64,000 bases of DNA from assembly GCA_019638455.1 (NCBI GenBank), contig JAHBTU010000004.1:310001-374000 (forward strand), written 5' to 3'. The notes beneath the pieces were generated by a model. The model worked only from the letters and a program-made list of their open reading frames with translations, did no database searches and was not told the DNA's origin. Positions 58,014 to 64,000 of the stretch are shown piece after piece. Position 1 is the first letter of the stretch, and each line of letters opens with the position of its first letter. The position numbers and the translations under genes were made by a program. Source of the stretch: Saprospiraceae bacterium (GTDB lineage: Bacteria > Bacteroidota > Bacteroidia > Chitinophagales > Saprospiraceae).

Positions 58014-60254
58014 ATGCAATCGTACCGCAACCTCCTTTTGGCCTGCTATGCCCTGCTCGTCGTCGCCAGTCTTTTCCTGCTCACACGACTGAAATTCACC
58101 TTTGATTTCGAGCAATTTTTTCCACAAGGCGATGCCGACTGGGAATTTTTCAAAAACTACATCAAGGATTTTGAAAGCGACGACAATTTTCTGCTCATTG
58201 CCGTAGAGCGCCGCGACGGGGTGTTCGAGCAGTCATTTCTCGAAAAATTCCACGATTTCACTTTGAAAGCGGGCGAATTGCCACACGTCACGTCCTCCAC
58301 GTCGCTGACGAAAATGCAGTACCCGCTGAAAACGCCATTCGGCATCACGGCCATTCCGGCGATTCACATAGACGACCCTTCCTATTACGCTTCTGACCGG
58401 GAGCGGGTGTTGCAGGACAAGCGTTTTGTGCACAACCTCATTTCTGACGACGGCACCGCGCTCGCCGTGGTGCTCAAAACGGTGAACCAAAGCACCCTTC
58501 CGCAGGCTCAGGAACTGATAGGTGCGCTGAACGCGCTTTTGAAAAAGTATGATTTCGATGAGGCGCACCTGTTGGGCAGGGCATATTTTCAAACAGAAAT
58601 GGTGCGGATGGAGATGCGTGAAATCTCGGTCTCCACGGTCATAGCCGCTTTGCTCGCTTCTTTGGTGCTGTTCTTTATTTACAGGCGCTGGCGCATGGTG
58701 TTGGTGGCTATGGTGGGAGTGGGGCTGTCGCTCCTCTTTTTTCTTGGCCTTTTGAGCGCCTTGGGCAGGGAACTCAACGCCCTGGCCGCGCTCTATCCCA
58801 TCCTGATGTGCATCGTCGGGGTGGCCGACACGATTCACCTGAGCAGCAAGTATGTGGACGAATTGGAAAAGGGGCATGACCGTGAAACGGCGATTCGCAC
58901 CACGATGCGTGAGGTGGGGTTGGCTACCTTCATCACCAGCATCACCACGGCTATCGGTTTTGCGTCGCTGCTGACCAACCGCACCGCGCCGATTCAGGGG
59001 TTTGGCCTCAATGCGGCGCTTGGCGTGCTGGCTGCCTTTTTCATCATTTACGGGTGGTTGTGGGCCATATTGCCGCGTTTTGGGAGCGAACAATTGGTGC
59101 GTTACACCTCCGAGTATGCTTTTTGGGGCCGTTTCATGGCATGGACGCATCGCTTCACGCGGGAGAAAAGCCGCTCTATCGCATGGGTGTCGCTCGGCCT
59201 ATTGGCAGTGTGCCTGCTCGGCATTTCCTTGATAAACACCAACTATCGCATCAAGAGCAATCTGCCGCGTGGCCAAAAAATCACGGCGGATTTTCTGTAT
59301 TTTGAAAAAAAATTCTCCGGGTTCAGGCCTGTGGAGTTTGCGGTTTTTCCACAAAATGGCCATAAAGCCGATGATTTCGAGGTGTTGCGCGAAATGGACA
59401 AACTTGAAAGCCATCTGCGCACTTATCCACCCGTCAAAACGCTCGCCTCCGTCAACGACCTCTACCGAAGCATACGCGCCATGAATCATGGCAACCGACC
59501 GGAGGCATACCGTCTGCCCGACAGTGTGGAGGAGTTTAGGCAGATTCGGCGCATCGCGGAGCGGGTGCCAGCCTCTTATTCCGAAGTTTTGTTGAGCAAA
59601 AATCGCGACAAGGCTCGCATCGCCGGGAGAATGCAGGATGTGGGACGCGATACGGTGGCGCTTATGCAGGCAAGCATCGAGCAGTGGTGGCATGAGAACA
59701 CGGACTCTACCGTCGCAAAATTCAAGATTACTGGCACGGGGGTTATTTTGGATAAAAATTCCGCTTACATCCGCGACAATATGCTGCAAGGGTTGATTCC
59801 TTCGGTGCTCGTCGTGGCGCTCATCATGGCTTTGCTCTTCAAAAATGCGCAGATGTTGCTCGTTTTTTGTGTGCCCAATGTGTTTCCCCTTCTCTTTGCT
59901 GGGGCGCTCATCGGCTACCTCGGCATACCTTTGGAAGCGGGCATAGCCACCGTGTTCAGCATTGTGTTTGGCATTGCGACCGACGACACGGTGCATTTTC
60001 TCAGTAGTTTCAAACTCAATCGAAGTCGTGGCTTGTCGGTGGAAGAGTCATTGCGCGTCACGCTGGCTGAGACGGGCAAGGCTATGTGTTTCAGCAGCAT
60101 TATCCTGTTTTTTAGTTTTTTGGTTATGTTGTTTTCGATTCATCCGCCGTCTGTCACTGTTGGGCTGCTGGTGAGCGCGACGCTGGCGGGGGCCTTGTTT
60201 TGCGATTTGTTGTTGGCCCCGGTGATGGTGCGGTGGCTGATGAAGGATGAGTGA
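58014..60254 (+). CDS. RND-superfamily transporter, MMPL type
   Basis: 746 residues from the ATG at 58014 (MQSYRNLLLACYALLVVASLF); the frame is open upstream to 57795, but that part includes the repeat. About twelve helices in two halves: LLACYALLVVASLFLLTRL, TVIAALLASLVLFFIYRRW, VGVADTIHLSSKYV and LATFITSITTAIGFASLLTN in the first; SVLVVALIMALLFKNAQ, IATVFSIVFGIATDDTVHFL and MCFSSIILFFSFLVMLFSI in the second. Two large periplasmic loops follow helices 1 and 7. It is a proton-driven exporter of lipids, hopanoids or similar; substrate not known. Confidence 0.9.
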   Translation: MQSYRNLLLACYALLVVASLFLLTRLKFTFDFEQFFPQGDADWEFFKNYIKDFESDDNFLLIAVERRDGVFEQSFLEKFHDFTLKAGELPHVTSSTSLTKMQYPLKTPFGITAIPAIHIDDPSYYASDRERVLQDKRFVHNLISDDGTALAVVLKTVNQSTLPQAQELIGALNALLKKYDFDEAHLLGRAYFQTEMVRMEMREISVSTVIAALLASLVLFFIYRRWRMVLVAMVGVGLSLLFFLGLLSALGRELNALAALYPILMCIVGVADTIHLSSKYVDELEKGHDRETAIRTTMREVGLATFITSITTAIGFASLLTNRTAPIQGFGLNAALGVLAAFFIIYGWLWAILPRFGSEQLVRYTSEYAFWGRFMAWTHRFTREKSRSIAWVSLGLLAVCLLGISLINTNYRIKSNLPRGQKITADFLYFEKKFSGFRPVEFAVFPQNGHKADDFEVLREMDKLESHLRTYPPVKTLASVNDLYRSIRAMNHGNRPEAYRLPDSVEEFRQIRRIAERVPASYSEVLLSKNRDKARIAGRMQDVGRDTVALMQASIEQWWHENTDSTVAKFKITGTGVILDKNSAYIRDNMLQGLIPSVLVVALIMALLFKNAQMLLVFCVPNVFPLLFAGALIGYLGIPLEAGIATVFSIVFGIATDDTVHFLSSFKLNRSRGLSVEESLRVTLAETGKAMCFSSIILFFSFLVMLFSIHPPSVTVGLLVSATLAGALFCDLLLAPVMVRWLMKDE

Positions 60255-60360
60255 GTAAGTGTGGAAAGTATCTGACTTGGGCGGCGGCTCCAAATTGTCG
60301 CCTGAATAAGTGCAGGTTTGTCAACCCGTTCGAGCATTTTTTGTGTCTGTGATTTGCCCG

Positions 60361-60404
60361 AAAAAAAGGATGGGTCATCGCCGGGAAGTCCGGGATGACC
60401 CATG
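60361..60404 (-). terminator. Hairpin with T-run after the redoxin gene
   Basis: Minus strand: TGGGTCATCCCGGACTTCCC pairs back with CGGGAAGTCCGGGATGACCC (one bulge), then TTTTTTT. It lies ~190 bases past the stop at 60591, and belongs to the same hairpin family as 46616-46678. Confidence 0.65.
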
Positions 60405-60443
60405 TTTATCGTTAGCTGACCTTTGATGGCTTGCGCGACAAGT

Positions 60444-60487
60444 TATGCCTTGATTCGCTATGATTTGTTAGATGATCATGATTGATG
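60444..60487 (+). repeat. 44-bp dispersed motif, inverted relative to 24615-24658
   Basis: TATGCCTTGATTCGCTATGA to GATCATGATTGATG, about 80 percent like the complement of 24615-24658 by hand alignment. Confidence 0.5.
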
Positions 60488-60590
60488 TTCTTGATTTTTC
60501 GCAGATTTCGCTTCCAGCCATGCCCATAGCTTGGCTGTGCGAGGCATACATTTGGTTGAAGAGCATTTCATTGTCGGCTCTTCTTCGCTG

Positions 60591-61196
60591 TTAGTCCGGT
60601 TTTTTTTTAACGGTGCATCCGAGTGCGGCGGTGTTGTTGGGGGTGGGCGATTCGCCGCGCAACATCGCTTCTACTGCGTTTTCCACCCAGCGGTTTTTTG
60701 CGTGGGAGGGGAGTTCAGCATTGTCGTCAATACCCCCTATGTAGCAAACGGTGCGGGCGGAGTCCAAAATGAACACGTGGGGGGTGCGGGTGGCGCCATA
60801 AACCGGATAGACCGTCTGGTCTTCGTCGAAGAGATAGGGGAAGGGGTATTTCATCTCTTTGTGTCGTTTTTTCATTTCCTCGAAGCTGTCTTCGGGCACG
60901 ATGATGGGGCTATTGGGGTTGATGGCAATGACCGGGAAGCCTTTTGGTTTGTATTTGTTGTGGAGGTCAATGATGCGCTGCTCATACATTTGTGCGTAGG
61001 GGCAGTGGTTGCAAGTGAAGACGATAATGACACCTTTCTCATTTTTATAGTCTGAGAGAGACACTATGGTGCCATCCACATTCTTGAGGGAAAAGTCGGC
61101 AGCTTTGTCGCCGACGATGTAACCGGAGGGGGCGGAGGCGCTGTTGAGCATCAAAAAGCCAACGAACGCAAAAGCCGCGAAGACGAGACTTTTCAT
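60591..61196 (-). CDS. Exported redoxin/peroxiredoxin-like protein
   Basis: 201 residues from the Met at 61196 (MKSLVFAAFAFVGFLMLNSA); an in-frame Met at 61265 would add a tail that does not fit. The thioredoxin-fold domain has ADFSLKNVDGTIVSLSDYK and IIVFTCNHCPYAQMYEQRII, in which CNHC replaces the CxxC or peroxidatic Cys of typical AhpC/TSA proteins. TRTPHVFILDSARTVCYIGG gives the cis-Pro. It probably reduces or forms disulfides, or acts as a peroxidase, in the periplasm. It is 90 bases from the next minus-strand thioredoxin gene; the two may be one transcript. Confidence 0.85.
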   Translation of the reverse strand: MKSLVFAAFAFVGFLMLNSASAPSGYIVGDKAADFSLKNVDGTIVSLSDYKNEKGVIIVFTCNHCPYAQMYEQRIIDLHNKYKPKGFPVIAINPNSPIIVPEDSFEEMKKRHKEMKYPFPYLFDEDQTVYPVYGATRTPHVFILDSARTVCYIGGIDDNAELPSHAKNRWVENAVEAMLRGESPTPNNTAALGCTVKKKPD

Positions 61197-61286
61197 GGAT
61201 AAAAAGAAAGAATGAACGATGAATGGGATAAATGACCGCGTGTGAAAGACCGAAGTGGCAAGCAATATCCGCTGGTGGCACGTTGC

Positions 61287-61841
61287 TTACTTGCCGCTGT
61301 TGCAGTTGACCAAGTTCTTCAAGGAGATGTTTGAGCTGTCGCCGATGTAGGGCAACACAAATTTCTCCAGATCCGCATAGTCATCAAATTTTCCGTGTGA
61401 AATCGCTTTCACGTCGCCCTTATAGATGAGTGTGACCGGAATGGCACCGTCCCATTTTTCGTGAATTCGTGGAATCCAAGTGTTGGCATCTTGGTCGGCA
61501 AACAGAATCACATCTGACTTGAGCTGCTGTGCTTTGAGGAAGGGAATGAGTTTTTTCTCCATCTGGCTTTTGAAGTCGAGGCTCACGAGCAGCACCTGCA
61601 CATTTTTGTCGGCGTATTGTCTGCGAAGTTCTTCGAAGCAGGGGAGTTCCTCCACGCAGGGCTTGCACCAAGTAGCCCAAAAATTGAGTACCAAGGTTGA
61701 GTTGCCAGCTTGTTGAATGCGAGAGACGAGTTGAGGTAAGCTATCATAGATAGCGAACTCTTGCGCCTGCGTCTTGGAGAATGCCAACAGGCAGACTAAG
61801 AGCAGTAGGATACGAGAGGACCGATACGGGTACATAGGCAT
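61287..61841 (-). CDS. TlpA-like thioredoxin protein
   Basis: About 184 residues from the Met at 61841 (MPMYPYRSSRILLLLVCLLA; a second Met two codons on is equally likely). Signal peptide ends near TQAQ. The thioredoxin fold has LVLNFWATWCKPCVEELPCFEEL with active site WCKPC, LLVSLDFKSQMEKKLIPF and AIPVTLIYKGDV with cis-Pro. It is a periplasmic thiol-disulfide oxidoreductase of the TlpA/ResA group, suited to keeping cytochrome c or other exported thiols reduced. Adjacent to a second redoxin gene on the same strand. Confidence 0.9.
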   Translation of the reverse strand: MPMYPYRSSRILLLLVCLLAFSKTQAQEFAIYDSLPQLVSRIQQAGNSTLVLNFWATWCKPCVEELPCFEELRRQYADKNVQVLLVSLDFKSQMEKKLIPFLKAQQLKSDVILFADQDANTWIPRIHEKWDGAIPVTLIYKGDVKAISHGKFDDYADLEKFVLPYIGDSSNISLKNLVNCNSGK

Positions 61842-62021
61842 AGTGAAACAGATTATTAAAAAAAACGATTGCAAGGAACGAATAAGTCCTGAATTGTTCA
61901 GCGATTTTAACAAAATTTCCGTCGAAAAAAAATAAATCGCTGTTTTTTCAAAAGAAAAATCCCTTTGGAGGGGCTAAATCCAAAGAGATTTTCTCAAAAT
62001 GTCTTGTTTGTCGGTGTGTGG

Positions 62022-62777
62022 TCAGGCCATTTCCACCGTTTCGGGATGGGCGATGGAATGGTCCACGAGGATGCGTCCGCAGTGTTCGCAGGCGATGATT
62101 TTTTTGTGCAGGCCTATCTCGAGTTGCACCTGGGGGGGCACACTGTTGAAGCATCCGCCGCAAGAGTTGCGTTCCACGGTGACGACGGAGAGGCCGTTGC
62201 GATAAGTGCGGCGCGTTTTGTCGTAGGCATTGAGCAGGCGTTCCTCGATGCCGTGTCGGGCTTTTTCGCTCTTTGCGCGGAGGCGTTTTTCTTCTTCTTC
62301 CGTCTTTTCGATGATGCCTTGCAACTCGATTTTTTTGGCCTCGAGCTCTTTCTGCTTGGCTTCCATTTTTGCTTCTGCCACCGCGAGGTTGTCCCGCTTG
62401 GAATCCAGTCCTGCTTTGGCCTCGCGCACTTTTTTCTCGGCTAGTTGGATGTCGAGTTTGGCCAGTTCTATTTCCTTTTGCAGTGCTTCGTATTCGCGGT
62501 CGTTGCGCACATCGTCAAGTTGTTTCATGTACTTCTTGATGTTGGCATCGGCTTCTTTGGCCATTGTTTGCATTCTGGAAATTTCCTGTTCGCTTTCCTT
62601 CAAAATGGCCTTCAATTTTTTCACGCGGGTATCCAAGCCCGCGATGTCGTCTTCCAAATCGGAGACTTCCATTGGCAGCTCGCCTTTGAGTATCTCGATT
62701 TCATCTAATTGAGAATCGATTTGCTGCAAGTTCCACAGCGTGCGGAGTTTTTCCGCAATGGACGCTTCTATTGTCAT
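62022..62777 (-). CDS. Coiled-coil protein with C4 zinc ribbon
   Basis: 251 residues. Residues ~15-180 form a long antiparallel-looking coiled coil (LKKLKAILKESEQEISRMQ, AKMEAKQKELEAKKIELQG). The C-terminus has NSCGGCFNSVPPQVQLEIGL and IIACEHCGRILVD, four cysteines for zinc. This is the C4-type zinc ribbon family commonly found beside Nif3-like genes. The Nif3-like gene lies 65 bases upstream on the same strand, so the two are co-transcribed and functionally linked; the biochemical role of the pair is unclear. Confidence 0.9.
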   Translation of the reverse strand: MTIEASIAEKLRTLWNLQQIDSQLDEIEILKGELPMEVSDLEDDIAGLDTRVKKLKAILKESEQEISRMQTMAKEADANIKKYMKQLDDVRNDREYEALQKEIELAKLDIQLAEKKVREAKAGLDSKRDNLAVAEAKMEAKQKELEAKKIELQGIIEKTEEEEKRLRAKSEKARHGIEERLLNAYDKTRRTYRNGLSVVTVERNSCGGCFNSVPPQVQLEIGLHKKIIACEHCGRILVDHSIAHPETVEMA

Positions 62778-62842
62778 TATTATCGTGAGTTATGAATTTG
62801 TAAATCGTGTGTGAGAGAGGGGGTTTGGGTGGTTTTCGATTT

Positions 62843-63631
62843 TCATAGATAAAACACGGGGTTGGTGTTGGTTTCCGTCAAATGGAGCGCAAAAGTATGG
62901 AATTTCTCGCGGACAATCTCGCACAAAAGTTCGATGGTAAATTGCTCGCTTTCAAAGTGCCCGACATCGGCAACGATGATTTTGCCTTCGGCATCGAAAA
63001 ACTCGTGGTATTTGAAATCGGCGCTGACAAACGCATCGGCCCCTGCTCTTAGTGCCTCTGGGAGTAGAAAACTGCCGCTTCCCCCACACACGGCTACGGT
63101 GCGAACGGGTTTGCCGAGCAAGGCGGTGTGGCGCACGCATTGTGTGTGGAGATTGGTTTTGAGGTGTTGCAAAAATTCCTTCTCAGGCATTGGGGAGGGT
63201 AGTTGGCCCACAAGACCTGCTCCGATGGTGACATCGAGATTCGACTTGGGGGCCAGTATTCGTGTATCCACGAGTTCGATTTTTTCGGCAATTTTGGCGT
63301 TTACGCCCTGCCGATACACGTTGTCGAGGTTGGTGTGGATGGCGTAGATGGCCACGTTGTTCCGTATTGCTTGCACGACGGTGCGCTCCACATAGGTGGT
63401 GCCGTTGAGGCGTTTTAGCCCTCTGAACACGATGGGGTGGTGGGCCACGATGAGGTTGCATCCTTTCTCAACGGCCTCGCGCACAACGGCTTCTGTGGAG
63501 TCGAGACAAAAAAGCACTCCTGTGACTTCGGCCTCTGGATGCCCCACGATGAGGCCTGCGTTGTCGTAGGATTCTTGCAAGTGGGGTGGGGCTACTGCTT
63601 CCAACACGGTGAGGATGTCTTTGATTTGCAT
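62843..63631 (-). CDS. Nif3-like dinuclear metal-centre protein
   Basis: 262 residues. Metal ligands are in LIVAHHPIVFRGLKRLNG and YAIHTNLDNVYRQGVNAKIAE, with VADVGHFESEQFTIELL at the C-terminal side, the pattern of the Nif3/YbgI family. It is of the compact kind (like E. coli YbgI, without the large inserted domain seen in many Firmicutes homologues). It may be a GTP cyclohydrolase-like or metal-chaperone enzyme; family function is not settled. It is upstream of the zinc-ribbon gene in the same operon. Confidence 0.9.
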   Translation of the reverse strand: MQIKDILTVLEAVAPPHLQESYDNAGLIVGHPEAEVTGVLFCLDSTEAVVREAVEKGCNLIVAHHPIVFRGLKRLNGTTYVERTVVQAIRNNVAIYAIHTNLDNVYRQGVNAKIAEKIELVDTRILAPKSNLDVTIGAGLVGQLPSPMPEKEFLQHLKTNLHTQCVRHTALLGKPVRTVAVCGGSGSFLLPEALRAGADAFVSADFKYHEFFDAEGKIIVADVGHFESEQFTIELLCEIVREKFHTFALHLTETNTNPVFYL

Positions 63632-63951
63632 GCGCCAAAATATTGGGTAGGAGGGGCAAATTTCGGAAGAAAAAGTAAAATTTGGGTAGGTGATGGATGC
63701 CGGAGCGTAGGGGCCGGTTTTATATCGCGCTGCCCTACTCTCTGATGAAGTTTTTTACAAGAAAAACAAAAGGACAGGTATGCGGTTTGGCTTTTGAAGG
63801 GGCATTGACGCGACTCGTTGGTTAAATTGCGCTTGGCGGGTACGATTTGCTTGCGAGCGACGTAACTTTGTCCGGCGATTCCGGTCAGAGCAGAGTCGCT
63901 GATGATGGCGAGAAGCCGCATTATGTTCCACCATTCAAAAATTCGACGACC
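63632..63951. other. Divergent intergenic region
   Basis: Between the Nif3-like gene and the gene starting at 63952. A TAACTTTG box lies at 63863-63870. I see no other feature; the ORFs here look like chance. Confidence 0.5.
63863..63870 (+). promoter_or_regulatory. -7 element (TAACTTTG) upstream of the last gene
   Basis: An exact TAnnTTTG match 82 bases before the ATG at 63952. Candidate -33 TTG or TTTG sequences are at unsuitable distances. Confidence 0.45.
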
Positions 63952-64000
63952 ATGACATCTACATTATTGTTCCTCGGCAACCTCGGCGCCACGGAGTTTG
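63952..64000 (+). CDS. Start of a gene, probably TatA-type translocase subunit (cut by window end)
   Basis: Sixteen codons are visible: MTSTLLFLGNLGATEF. The Leu-rich start and the Asn-Leu-Gly-x-Thr-Glu-Phe stretch agree with the N-terminal part of TatA/TatB, where a conserved Glu precedes the membrane helix. With so few residues this is only a suggestion. A TAACTTTG promoter element lies upstream. Confidence 0.4.
   Translation, partial: MTSTLLFLGNLGATEF

Larger units (their letters stand above)
60255..60590. other. Intergenic region with two repeat motifs
   Basis: Contains the hairpin at 60361-60404 and the inverted copy of the 44-bp motif at 60444-60487. Nothing else is recognised. Confidence 0.55.

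Noticed and set aside
1..64000. tRNA or rRNA genes, intact insertion sequence, prophage or integron
   Set aside because: I found no transposase, integrase or phage structural ORF and no cloverleaf or rRNA-like stretch by eye.

Overview
The window reads as chromosomal DNA of a Bacteroidota bacterium, most likely of the Saprospiria (Saprospiraceae) type. The evidence is two proteins with a C-terminal type IX secretion (T9SS) sorting domain, a PorP/SprF-family outer-membrane protein, Bacteroidetes-type promoters (TAnnTTTG), few Shine-Dalgarno sites, lipoproteins and beta-barrels, and a large load of palindromic and tandem repeats. I found no rRNA or tRNA genes, no CRISPR array, no intact IS element and no prophage. 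The class-level assignment is inference.

Layout. 1-4.8 kb: a DUF4384-like gene (5' end outside the window), a secreted beta-propeller/caspase protein and a PorP/SprF protein in one direction. 5.4-13.4 kb, minus strand: a P-loop protein, a fibronectin-III T9SS cargo, an ABC exporter, an HTTM-DCC fusion with its small partner, and a secreted orphan. 13.7-19.8 kb: a beta-barrel, a FAS1 lipoprotein, divergent dinB and uvrC, a small membrane protein and a YdeI-like protein. 20.0-23.8 kb: an sdhCAB operon whose anchor resembles the mycobacterial Sdh1 type. 23.9-31.4 kb: a TPR-like protein, an AraC regulator, an isochorismatase-like hydrolase with an amidohydrolase, then an octanucleotide repeat array abutting a YdcZ-type transporter and an alginate-export-like barrel. 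31.5-36.6 kb: a membrane protein, an ECF sigma factor, a large single-pass membrane protein and a thioredoxin-like protein. 36.7-49 kb, minus strand: two vanadium-haloperoxidase-like PAP2 lipoproteins, a PlsC acyltransferase overlapping a GMC oxidoreductase, a second beta-barrel, a DUF4394 T9SS cargo and a CRTAC1/UnbV lipoprotein. 49.3-64 kb: arginine deiminase, a hotdog thioesterase, YihY, an Rpn-type nuclease, a MoxR/BchI-like ATPase, a HTH-like coiled-coil protein facing a 28-bp palindrome, an M48 protease, an MMPL exporter, two thioredoxin-fold proteins, a zinc-ribbon protein, a Nif3-like protein and probably the start of tatA.

Functional groupings. sdhCAB is a respiratory complex. dinB and uvrC are divergent DNA-damage genes with facing promoters. 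The sigma gene and the following 690-residue membrane protein look like an envelope-sensing pair, separated by a long inverted decamer array. The second beta-barrel and the second haloperoxidase-like gene form a short operon ended by a clear terminator. The caspase and PorP/SprF genes form an envelope or secreted module.

The most unusual content is non-coding. At least eight dispersed palindromic repeat families are present, one copy interrupted by a copy of another family. A pair of ~181-bp, nearly identical inverted repeats lies 20 kb apart. Octamer, heptamer and decamer arrays sit against gene starts or stops, and a GC-rich palindrome lies in frame inside uvrC. I did not find a convincing undescribed defence or mobile system. 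The best leads are the caspase locus, the candidate Rieske-type SDH anchor, the repeat arrays and the palindrome upstream of the HTH-like gene.
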